A stretch of 64,000 nucleotides of DNA from Branchiostoma floridae (Eukaryota; Chordata; Leptocardii; Amphioxiformes; Branchiostomatidae), in NCBI RefSeq assembly GCF_000003815.2, contig NC_049981.1, positions 20,702,505 through 20,766,504 on the forward strand, in the 5' to 3' direction. Position numbers and translations under genes: made by a program. How positions within the stretch are numbered: the first letter of the stretch is position 1; every line of letters begins with the position of its first letter. Shown piece by piece: positions 11,693-22,239 of this stretch. Below the pieces are notes generated by a model. The model saw only the letters and a list, made by a program, of their open reading frames with translations, was not told the origin of the DNA and made no database searches.

Positions 11693-14600
11693 CTTCAGCG
11701 AAAGCCGGGCTTGTTTACTAAAATCTACATGTAGATTCTAAGTTATGTCGATGACGATTAGGTCAACGAATTCTGGTTAGATTATAGGTTATACAGTATT
11801 GATAGAAGATGCAATGAGGCGTTGTTTATGAAGGTTAGACGTCCAGGTAAACAGTGTTTAAAGACAACTCAATCATCTTCAACTGGAAGTCACTTTAGCA
11901 CTAGCATTCGGAGCTTAGTGTCATATGTTTCGAGTGATATCCATCACTCTTCTTCCGCGTCATTAGAATGTACTGTCAGAACAAAAAGAAATACTTCTAC
12001 ATTGTTGTACATCTAACTGAAAAATCCCACCTTAAACCGGTCCGGAGGACTTCTCGTAGAACTATCCTATACATGGGCCCCCGCTTTACAAAGTAAGGTT
12101 GCTATCCACACATGATTTGTATATGATTGACATTTGCATACAATTTTTGAGAGTCCCTTTGTGAATTGACATGTTTAACCGTTTTTCCTTTTAGTCATAT
12201 TAGTATCAATTTGCCCTGCCAGTCCATTCTAGTAATGATGATGAAAAGTGATGAATGTCACTCGAAAAAGTAGGAAGTAATCTCTGAATTTTATCTCGTA
12301 GATATTGAATTGTTTTTACATATATATACATGTCTACATAGGTATTACGTTAACTATAGGTCGCTATTTCACTGGCTCGTTTTTCCCCATAAAGGTTATG
12401 CTGTGGCCTGGATAGACTGACATTGTGTCCGGACGTGACACAGGGCCATGTTGATTCGATTATACGGATGACATCCGCGCACGCGTGCATGCTGATGTGT
12501 GACTGGGATGAAACTTGGCAGATGTGTTTGTTGACCTGGCACTGAGGTTTGATTTTGGGCGTCCTAGTGTTTGACCTTGGTACTGAATTTGGGCTTCCTG
12601 TTTTGGTATCTTTGGCCCTGGACAAGCTGTGGTCTGGATTTTTTGGTGATGCATAGATTTTAATGTATTGTAGAAATGGTTTCAGTCTGGGCGAGACTGG
12701 AGAGAAGTTTGGTGGCAATTTTCCCTCCAACATCTGTTGTGTTGCTTCTCAGTTGGTTTGGGGCTATGTTAGGGCAAGGACAGGCTACATTCATATGTGT
12801 TCAGGCAGTGGGAGCCTGGCGGTAGGCTATTCCACTCACCAATAAGGGTGTGTAGTCTGTTCGTGTTTCTGAAAATATGTAGTCAGGCAAAACATAAAGG
12901 TCCTTTGGATGATACTTATTAACAAACAAATGCAATTAAATGGGGGTTAGATATATTCTAGGGAGGTGTGAGGTCAACGAACTCTTGTTAACTGTGTAAA
13001 TATGGTACTGAATTGCCTGATTCATGTTCGATGATGTTCACTTTTAGTTAGCTTCCAAACTCCGCAGGTATGAAATTCCAGCCATTGACGGTCATAGTAT
13101 TCTACCAGTAGAATGTTGACATTTATTTTCTAAATAAGGCCTTCATTTGCATGGTTGATATCTGTTGATGTTCCTCTCTTTTTCAGTTACAGCTGTCATA
13201 TGTTTGAAATTGCTGCCATGGAACGCAGGGGATTTATAGAATCCCCTTGTAAATGATGCATGTTAGCTCCTGAGTTAACTGATTAGCATGTCCAGAGCAG
13301 AACATGGGATACCAAAATCAGATGTACTGATGTAGTACCACGGAAAGTCACCGGGGGTATCATCTAATGATTTCTTCATTTTGTCAACACCTAACAACAT
13401 ACCAAATGTCAAAAAGATCTATCTATCCACGGCTTCTCGAGTAATGTTGTTCGAAAACACACACACACAAACACGTGCAGCCCCGAAAACAAATTACTGT
13501 ACTTCTCTGTGCGAAGGTGAAGGTAAACAGACCAGTCAACATTACTCACGGTTGACCTGATAATCAATTTTTGCATGGGGAGGGTGGCCTGTTTACCGGC
13601 ATTGGTTACACACAAATGTTTGTTCCAATACGCCAGTATGTCCCGATATTCCTATGTTCCGATACCTCTAACCATAACACTAACATAGGGTGTCGGAACT
13701 TAACGGCGTCAGAACAAAGGTCAAACCCAAGCCATTTAGACTATACATGTACATGTAGAACAACACCAAATCAATGAGACAGGTCTAGCTGTGCGCCTGA
13801 CAAATAAGTTTGTCCCGAGTCTGACTCGGTATATTGGCTTTTGCCGAGACCAGTTTACACTGCCTACCGTGCACGGCAACACGTCTAGTGGTTTACAGAG
13901 CCTGGCTCCCGTCGTCTCCCTTTCAGTTCAACTCTGATCTTCTACCATGTTGTCAAACGTTATTATGTAATGACGTGAAAAAATTGATAGAAAAGTGTTA
14001 CTTACAGGGTGATGCAGCAGGTATGGACCGGCGAAGGTTCTGCCCAACTCAGATACTTGAGAATGGTGGTAAATACGTCGGCAAGAACACACTGAGACTT
14101 GCTCTTTAATTTTAAAGTTAACGTTTAACTCTGCTACCCGCTGTGTCAACACGTACCGTTCCTAATGTGGTACGGTTTACCCACGGCATAGATAGCGATA
14201 CCATAAGCCTGCCAGGTAACCTCGGAGGCCGCGTTAGGTGTCAAAAGTTCAGCAGACGTTGGCCCTGGTAACTTCGGCATTTTGGCACCAACCTTTCCTT
14301 TGACCTCCTCTCCCCTTATCGTACGCGGGTCTTGTGTAAACCTCCTCTTATCGCGAGATAGATGGTTGTCGATAAACGACACCAAAGCAGTCATGTGATC
14401 TCGCTCTAGTTTGCTGCAGACATTAGAAGTAACTCAATGACGGTCTTCACTCACTAGATAGCTTTAAACAACTATAGAATTTAAATTTGTAAAGGTTAGG
14501 TGTGATAAATTACCCCACGTAATATAACCAACTGTCGCCACGTGCCTGCGAAACTGATGTGTCACGACGAAGGGTGGTTGACAAAAGTTTGGCAGATATG

Positions 14601-15079
14601 GACAGGTTTGCCCTGAGGTATCAAATATCTCTGGAGTCAACGCTTGTCTCATTAGCCAAAACTAAGGTCAAAGGTTGCAGTTTTCGCACGGACCTCTAAT
14701 TAGTTACTAACGGGTTTAGATAGGCCTGTGTGCAGACGATGGCTACAATAGGAATGGATACCAGGCTAACAATCTGATGAACATTTCAACGCGTCGGCCG
14801 ACACGTGATGTCATCAACCGGAAATGGAAACATAATGGCGCATGCATGACGTCAAAATTGCAATATGGCAGCACCTATGGTGCCGGCTGAAAAGCAATAT
14901 ATTTTTGCACTAGAGTTCCATGACCCCATGTACCTTCGCCATGTGATTTTAACATTTACGACTGTATTTCTCATTAATCGTTTGCATAATCTTGATTTAT
15001 CACATTCTTTTCTTTCTGAATTACAGGTTCAAATAGTCCTATATATATCTTGGAACGATTTATAAAATTTCCTCATTGC

Positions 15080-15345
15080 TGCGTACGTACGGCTTCCTTA
15101 CTTTCTCTGCTCGCTGTACGGGGCACGCGCGTCGCCCATACTGGCTCGTATGGGGGTAAATTCGTACCCCGAATGCAGAGAAAGTTTTTCACGAACTTAA
15201 CGTGCTACGGCGTTTCTGCGTGCTCCCGAATTTGCTGGATTCCGTACGATTTCGTACGGAGACGGTACTTAGCACTTACGGATAAAAAAAAAAGATTGCC
15301 CGCGTTTTTGTAGGTAGACACCACGCAGTTGCACGAACGGCGGGT
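15080..15345. mobile_element. Diverged copy of the 17.8 kb foldback-type element
   Basis: It shares GGCACGCGCGTCGCC, TACGGCGT, GATTCC-TACGA, GACGGTACTTA-CACTTACGGAT and the terminal CGGCGGGTTGTGC with 17782-18122 in the same order. The left end is not recognisable, so this copy appears truncated or strongly diverged. Confidence 0.6.
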
Positions 15346-16842
15346 TGTGCTTTTAGCTTCAGTCTTTTTCCCAAGGAATATCTACGACTCAAAAACCACG
15401 GCCGTAACATGTCCAGAACTTGAGATATCAAGACTGGAATTCCCGCTGCAGTACCGTAGCAAGCCGCTATGGAACTCAAAATCTAATCATTTCAAGATCT
15501 CTTGAAGCTACCACAAACCAAATGAGTTATGTCGTCCATCCGGAAACATATATACAAACACACATATACGTAAAACACTGACAAGAACATAACCATCTTG
15601 ACGAAGGTAATAACCTGTAAATAGAGATACAGAGATATTTCCAGTATCAGGGTGAAGCGTCAGATACACAGAAGATAGTCAAGGGTAGATTCTGAGGTTG
15701 TCGGGAGTCACCATTCTCCTACGCAGAGGGACCACAGTCCTGTCGAAACTGCTTGTGGTCACCTCTGCTGTCTGGTGCACTCAGATCAGTTACTGACCGC
15801 CCTGCTTATAAAAATAAACAGTCAGCCGTTGGGGATCGAGCGTAGGAGGATGGAGCTATGTAAGACGTAACATGATTGGCTGATAGCTTCCCAGCGGTCT
15901 TTGCGAGATGGCTTTCGTAAACAGAAAGCCCAAGAAAGGCCCATTCCCTGATTGGCTGACAGCTGGTTTGTGGCGACTCTCACAGTAACTGCTGGTTGGC
16001 CACCAGATAGCAGGGCCCCAATAGGCAGTTAGCTAGCCGTTGGGAACCGTGCGTAGGAGGATGGGAGTCACGTGTGATGAATTAGATGATGTCAGCCTAA
16101 TTTTTGATAGTTCCTGTATTATGATAACAAAAGTGCAAAGTCGCCAGAAGTTAACTCCATTTACTATTTGTTCAAGAGTCGTTGTTACATGTTGAGACAA
16201 TGTGTTGCGGACAAAGGAAAACCGCAGTCAAATTTGGCACCGCTATGTGGCGTCGCGAAGCGTAACGTTATACTGTTTGGCGCAAAGCCCAGAGGTCCTG
16301 GGTTCGAGCCACCTGCGAGGCTCTGACGTGGTGTCCTTGGGATAGCTCAGTATCCGCCCATAATTCCGGAACTATGTCCGTTTTATGATAACCTGGCACA
16401 AAGATGATATCACATATGTAATATATGATGATATCAGCGAAACTCTGACGTCATGGCAAAAGAGAACCGTTCAACTATAAGCTGTAGGGAATGGTGTCTG
16501 TCAGGACACGTTCGTCCCGTGGGCTTTGTTAATGCTACAACAGAATACTGTCTGATATGCGAATTGTCGTCTAAAATTTTTCAATTCGCAATATGGCTCA
16601 AAGCGATGTATTCTGTAAAAGTCACTGCATTTTCTAATGCATTTTCAATCATCAAAATTTGTACATTGGTTGGTTTATTCACATCATTGCTATTTTCAAT
16701 AAGTCGTTTCGTATCTTGTATCTGTACTTCAACCTTCGCCTCCACTGGTTGTTACTACTGATAGTTGCACAGGTAGGGATGGTGTCACAGGAAAAGAAAC
16801 ATTTGCATTTGGAGTGGCGTCCTGCCATCCACATCCGTGCCA

Positions 16843-16878
16843 CTGTTTGCACTCCCAAACAGCACGTAGTCTTGACGT
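16843..16878. promoter_or_regulatory. Upstream dyad module of CUB gene A
   Basis: A perfect 7-bp dyad, CTGTTTG (16843-16849) and CAAACAG (16856-16862), is followed by GACGT at 16874-16878. The same arrangement lies upstream of gene B, and a version with a matched base change lies upstream of gene C. The half-site resembles forkhead sites, but the binding protein is not known. Confidence 0.5.
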
Positions 16879-16888
16879 GCAGGTGAGA

Positions 16889-16896
16889 TATAAAAA
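16889..16896 (+). promoter_or_regulatory. TATA box of CUB gene A
   Basis: TATAAAAA lies 53 bp upstream of the ATG at 16949, so transcription probably starts near 16920. This is a focused promoter, as expected for an abundantly secreted product. Confidence 0.6.
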
Positions 16897-16948
16897 CAGA
16901 TGCTAACATCAAACCGCCTTGACTCTCTGATAATCTGAGCTTTACAGG

Positions 16949-19900
16949 ATGAAGACGTTTGCGCTAGTGTTGCTTTGTATTGGAGCCGCAGCTGGTAAGA
17001 TACCTCCTTTTTACGAACACTTTTTTAAAACCATAGCGTTGCATGTTTTATGGAATAGATTTAAAGTGTTCATTTTGACGATTAATGCGTTTAATTTTCA
17101 TGGAGGTATGAGGTCGCCGAACTCTAGTTTTCTACTTGTTTCAAGTAATACTATTCTGTTGTTACATGAAAAACAGTCTTGGCGAAGGTAATAAAGAATC
17201 ATTTATACTTCTGTAGGCGGCACCGCTCTGACGACATGTGGCGGGGTCCTGAACGAGACTGCCGGCAGCATCAGCCCTCCATACGATGACAACATGGACT
17301 GTATCTGGACCATCAGCGCGCCTGCGGGCTACTTCATTGAGGTGGAGTTCACAGCCTTTGACGTTGAGGATGGCGGATCGTCCTGCAGGTCAGACGAATA
17401 TTTTGTTGAGAGCGTCTGCTGCTAAGGTCATGGTTAATAAAGGGCGCCTATCGGGTAGTTCATGGACTTTTTTTCACTTTCGAGCAAGACCCTGACCGGC
17501 TGTAAATCCGGGCAGATTTTCTAAAATTCCGAGAGGTAATCTCGAAAGTGGCGGATCCTCCTGCAGGTCAGACGAGTCAATGTCTTGTCATAAATTCGTC
17601 TCTGCGACTCGGGCTATAGAATATTCTTCAAGACAAGTTGATGTGTTCACTTAGCGGCACATCGATGATTAAGTTTCCTTGCTACTTCAGTAGCAGGGTA
17701 ATTTTTTACAGGGAGGAGTTTCTATAGCTCTTCCACTATAACATGCTTCAGGCACCCCCTTCGAACGTGGGACCCTATTTTGAGCTAAGGGCACAACCCG
17801 TCGTACGTATAATTTGTCCGTACTTTTTTGGGGGGGATGCCACGTCCGCCACGTATTTCTGAAAACGTTCAGGCTGTACAGGGCAGGCGCGTCGCCAGTA
17901 CTGGCGCGTACGTATACGGGGGGCAAATCCGCAGCCCGATGTTACACAAAGTTTTGCCTGCACGTAAAGTTCTACGGCGTGTATCCGTGCTCCAAAATCC
18001 GTCGGATTCCCTACGAGTTCGTATGGAGGCGGTACTTACCACTTACGGATCTCAAGAGGTTGCCCAGGTTTTGGCACGTAGACAGCACGTATTTGCACAT
18101 ACGGCGGGTTGTGCCCTTAGCTTAAGGTCCCCTTAGAAAAAACAAGAGCAGCCCCAACCAAGATGCCCTTCCCAGGATTTGAACCGGGGTCTCCCAGTTA
18201 CAAACTACTTGGAACCAGGGGCTTAGCTGTGAGGCTGCTGCCTTACTTGATTGGTTTGGCACGTGACTTTCATGTGCTAATGTGACATTGGCGTAAGCAA
18301 TAGGACAAAGGCGCTTGCGTCAGTCATCTTGAGGACGTCAAATACAGTCGCAAATATCCCTTGTGTTGGAAGCGATTTTAACTCTTTAACACGTAAATGA
18401 TATATCTTGTTTCTGATCTTGGTGCCTTATATACACCAACTTGTTCGTATATAATGCATACATGTAGTTGTAGAAACCCTGACAGAAATCGCTGTACTTT
18501 GTTGTATGATCGTGAATAAAAACTTTTCCTGTAATGTTCCAGCTATGACTATGTTGCCGTGTACGACGGGCCAGACACCTCCTCGGAGCTGATCGGTAAG
18601 TTCTGCGGCAGCAGCATCCCGGCTCCCATCCACTCCCACAGCGACATCATCACCGTCAGGTTCGTCACCGATAGGAGCGTGACGGAGTCCGGCTTCACTC
18701 TGGTCTACACAACTACTGACGAGCACCCCATCCACCGTGAGTTTGCTACAGTTTGATGTAGCCAGATCATGTATTCTTTGTATACGTCAGTTTATGTTGA
18801 TTTGATTATAAGGATGACATCCTCAGGAAAGCCCAAACTGATTCAAACGTGCAAAAAAGAAAAGTTTGCCAAATAATGCCTTCAATATACGATCTAAGTA
18901 GTCAAGAAGCTTGGCCTAATGACTGAACACGCAGAGCATGGTATGCCGAACAATGTATTCTTTATTTTTGTTCTTCTACATATTTGACTTTGGGACTGAC
19001 TTTGGGACTGACTTTGGCATTCTACTAGCATATATTTGCACATTTTGCAGTTGCTTTGTACGATTTAAAGTATGGTTGAAAAAATTTTTTGGAAACGGTC
19101 GAAAATTGATGCGCGCACGAATGTCATTCAGATAATCAAATCAATATTTGTCTGAACCAAAAACGAGGTCCAATCTCGGCTGTATCGTTCACGATCATCC
19201 GACATGCACGCTGTTGGACAAGGTTAGGTCATATTCCACGACGAAGCTATTGACACAGAACAGCTTTAGATGCTTGCAGGATGTTATGATGCTGTTACTA
19301 GATCACTAACAAAACAATGTCTTCTGTAGCGTCTGGCTGTGGAGGTCCTGAGTCCCTGACTAATGCCACCGGAACCTTCACCAGCATGAACTACCCCAAC
19401 AACTACGACAACAACGCGAGGTGCCAGTGGGAGGTGGGCCTGAAAACATCCTTTTACGATATGCTGCAGAAAAGCACTGACTACTATCAATTGTTTACGA
19501 TTCTGAATCTCAACTTGCACCACAGCAAGTAAATTTTATGGATGACATCATTGACCGACGCGCTCATTAATTTTCGCCTGATTTTGAAAAAAAGAAGAGG
19601 AAATTTTTCCTTCAACGTGACAAGAAATTACCAAAATGTGGTGTGGTAGCCTTAAGTGTACATGTAGAAATAAGACTAGTCCGTTGTAGAAGTGACCCTG
19701 TGTGGTAGCCGTGAGTGTAGTTTCCAACTTGGTAAGTGATACGAGTCGGTCACACTAGTGTCACTTTGTGTACTTCTTACAGGAATAAAAGAAGTGTTGG
19801 CTCATTGCGATGCCATGTTTGTCACTGCAATTGTTGTTGCAACATTTATGGTGTCTATTTCTGAGGCATCTATCCTTTTTTACCCATTTACCCATCTTGT

Positions 19901-20464
19901 TCATTTTTTTGTTTTTTACCCTCTCGTATTGAATTTGGCGTCTGCAGAGGACGTCGTCCATAACATTTGCTTGCTGTGGCCTTATAAAAACAAGAATGCG
20001 CTTCTGTTTTTATCGCTCTAAATGGAAAGTCACCCCTTAAAAGTGGTTCTCTGTTCACTTTGTTTGCTCCTTCTATTTCTAACAGATCGAGGTGGAGGTT
20101 GGAATGAGGATCAACCTCATCTTCACCGCCTTTGACCTGGAAGCAGAAAGGCTCTGTCCTGAGTATAACGACTACGTGGAGATCTTCGAGAACGACGTTG
20201 GTCTAGGTAAAGCCACACAAACAACTCGTAACACTCTCTAGCTGAAAGGACACAACAGTGTGGAATAAATGACCCATATCATTTGGTATATTGTACACTA
20301 AAATGTGTCCTTTGTATTTTCCCGATTCTCTGTCAGGTCGCCATTGCGGCAGCATACAGCTGCCCCCGATCACTTCTACCTTCAACAGGCTGACGGTGGT
20401 GTTCTACAGCGACAGCAGCACCACCGCGACCGGCTTTTCAGCTCAGTACGCAGCCATCCCGTGA
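16949..20464 (+). CDS. CUB gene A: secreted two-CUB protein, 6 exons, 254 aa
   Basis: Exons: 16949-16994, 17217-17388, 18543-18736, 19330-19433, 20086-20206, 20337-20464 (stop TGA); 765 nt in total, with phases 1,2,1,0,1. Exon 1 is a signal peptide ([16 protein letters not shown]). CUB1 starts at [16 protein letters not shown] and includes [12 protein letters not shown]2 starts at CGGPESLTNATGTF and includes NDYVEIFEN and [12 protein letters not shown]. Both domains keep the acidic residues used for calcium binding in cbCUB domains: FDVE/YDYV and FDLE/NDYV, each followed by a TD or SD pair. No LDLa exon exists in the 222 bp first intron, unlike genes B-D. It is probably an extracellular binding protein; the ligand is unknown. 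Exon 2 and its following intron are nearly identical to gene C. Confidence 0.85.
17782..18122. mobile_element. ~340 bp inverted-repeat element in intron 2 of CUB gene A
   Basis: The ends AGCTAAGGGCACAACCCG and CGGGTTGTGCCCTTAGCT are inverted repeats, extending imperfectly inward (GTACGTATAA against TTTGCACATACG). The interior is GC-rich with many TACG motifs and has no credible protein. A related piece lies at 15080-15345. The superfamily is not determined. Confidence 0.7.
18140..18245 (-). repeat. tRNA-derived SINE fragment
   Basis: On the minus strand it reads GGGAGACCCCGGTTCAAATCC, containing a tRNA-type B box (GGTTCAAATCC), then GGGAAGGGCATCTTGG. A decayed relative lies at 30670-30790 on the plus strand (GGGAGACCCGGCTTATATCC, then GGGATGGGCAT). 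Similar B-box fragments lie near 8380, 16300 and 52590. It does not fold as an intact tRNA gene as far as I can judge. Confidence 0.5.
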
Positions 20465-20819
20465 GCAACATCGATGGATGCAAATACTCAAAGGTGCTTC
20501 CCCCTCTCATCATTTTTGTTTTCTGCTGGAATGGTTTTCTTTAATGACGGGTGTAAGGAGATTGTGAATTGATGCAAAAATACAGGATATTTGCTTTGAG
20601 CAAATATCCTGTAACGAGTAATACTACGAAAAACTTATATAAATCATAGTGACTGATTGGGCTTCTCCGCAGACCCTCTAGGTACGTGCGTTTGGCGTTT
20701 GTGTGCAATTTTCAACATGGGACAGCTACTCTAATACCGATAGAGCTCTATGCACCAGCTCTAGAGTTCCAAGGCTTGAGCTGTTCCTACATATCATCTG
20801 GAAAGACTGACTACTTTGT

Positions 20820-20936
20820 TTTGTCATTTCAGGGGACAAGGCATGAGGAGCTCTGCATAGCTGGCAGTACCAAGGAGATTGCTCAGAGATCACGAACCTC
20901 TTGACCAATGACATTGGTGTACGATTATTGAATAAA
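20820..20936 (+). other. 3' UTR exon and poly(A) signal of CUB gene A
   Basis: A TTTCAG acceptor precedes GGGACAAGGCATGAGG (from about 20832), and AATAAA lies at 20931-20936. Gene B (CCAG then GGGTCCTGAGG near 26964, AATAAA at 27068) and gene D (CCAG then GGGACATGACG near 40360, AATAAA at 40439) show the same arrangement, which supports a spliced 3' UTR exon in the family. Confidence 0.5.
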
Positions 20937-21421
20937 GAGAAGTCCCGTTGAAGGTTTTGAAAGACTTTTGTACGTGCTGTGTCTGATGATCGAGTTCATA
21001 CAATATGATCTTTACTGACACAACAAAAGTACAGAGACTTTCGTAAGGTCTTCTACAAGTAGATCTCTGAACAAACAAGTGTATACGATTAACTGCCTAC
21101 ATGGATCTCTATGAACAGGGATCAATATATCAACATGTTGACTTTAGAGTATCATTTACACAATTGGTTCTAAGGTCTAATTCTTTGATACATCTACCAA
21201 TTTGTACACTGTATGGGTTATCTCCTTCTAGGATGTAGTTTAATTTATCTAGCAAGCAGCGCACATCAAATTCTTTTGAGCAGGCGGAAAGAAATAAGAA
21301 CAGTTCATAAATATAATTCGCCGTACTGGGGGAATATACAGTAAGTAGGAAAGATACACGCTAGCCTCACACTTCGTTTGGTTGGTCATAGTTTGCCATT
21401 GGGAATAAGGAGGTTCATGAC

Positions 21422-21592
21422 TCTAAATGTGCAGCGAAAGGTATTGTGTGTAATATGTCAAAAGTGAATGCAGAGCGAAACAGAAAGCACATTTGGACAT
21501 TGTCATGCAAATGAAGACAGTGGTCACAAGGTAGGGTTATTCACCTTTGACATATTACCCACAATTTATTTCGCTGCGCATGCGTACTTAGA
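21422..21592. mobile_element. MITE, TGTCAAAGGTGAA-core family, copy 2
   Basis: Left arm TCTAAATGTGCAGCGAAA then GTGTAATATGTCAAAAGTGAA. The right arm mirrors it with TTCACCTTTGACATATTAC, then CGCTGCGCATGCGTACTTAGA. Same family as 11502-11692 and 53495-53717. Confidence 0.7.
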
Positions 21593-22103
21593 ATTGTAAG
21601 CTTCCGTACGTCAGGGCTGATGCTTACGTCACTCTGACGTAAGTAACAGCCCTGGGGCAACCAGCGTCAAGAATTTCGGAAAAGGGGGCAGTCACATTCA
21701 AGGGTCAGAGGTCATGGCTGCCAAGATGGTGTCTCTTAGCAGCGGGCAGGCCAACTTCTCATGGTCACATAGATACCTTTGATAGCCTGATTTGGCCGAT
21801 CGTGACTGTTAGATTGAATTTTCCCGTCATCACCATGTCTTATGCCTTATTTGGCGCGTCACGATGGTATTCGGTACTTGGAGCGTATTTTTATGGTTAA
21901 CAGTCCAGATAAAAAACGTGACAAAACACAAAACGTGAAAAAATAGCTCTGAACAAATTTTCTGTATATTCCTTGATAAAAACGTTATTTTTGGTTTCCG
22001 CAAACATCCCGGTCGGGCCCTAGTTTGGAAATGTCACAGTAACATTACACAAGGCAGGAAAAGTAGCAGGTGCACTGGTTTACCTCCGGCTCCGGACGTG
22101 TCA

Positions 22104-22145
22104 CTGTTTGCTTCCCCGGACAAACAGTACGTATTATTTGGACGT
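22104..22145. promoter_or_regulatory. Upstream dyad module of CUB gene B
   Basis: CTGTTTG (22104-22110) and CAAACAG (22121-22127), with a 10-bp spacer, are followed by GACGT at 22141-22145. Element order matches genes A and C. The preceding AGGAAAA motif is also shared. Confidence 0.5.
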
Positions 22146-22156
22146 GCTGGGATGGG

Positions 22157-22165
22157 TATATATTA
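22157..22165 (+). promoter_or_regulatory. TATA box of CUB gene B
   Basis: TATATATTA lies 75 bp upstream of the ATG at 22240 and just after the dyad module. Confidence 0.5.
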
Positions 22166-22239
22166 CATCTGCCAAACTCACATATACGTACACCACCTCA
22201 CATTTCTCTCATCACCGTAAACTGAGCTCACTGTGTACG

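Larger units (their letters stand above)
11361..16948. other. Intergenic stretch between SLC39A and CUB gene A
   Basis: No gene is recognised. It holds a 190 bp MITE (11502-11692), a dispersed repeat around 12180-12330 with a GATGAATGTCACTCG core also found near 24660 and 30490, a diverged repeat at 12430-12660, and an element related to 17782-18122 at about 15080-15345. Two direct copies of a CCGTTGGG...GCGTAGGAGGATGG unit lie near 15828 and 16026. A tRNA-like B box (GGTCCTGGGTTCGAGCC) lies near 16297. Open frames here look like chance. Confidence 0.6.
20950..22239. other. Intergenic stretch between CUB genes A and B
   Basis: It holds one MITE (21422-21592) and the upstream region of gene B. 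Nothing else is recognised. Confidence 0.6.

Noticed and set aside
18140-18245. Functional tRNA gene
   Set aside because: A B box is present, but I could not pair an acceptor stem or find a proper A box; the copy near 30700 supports a SINE.
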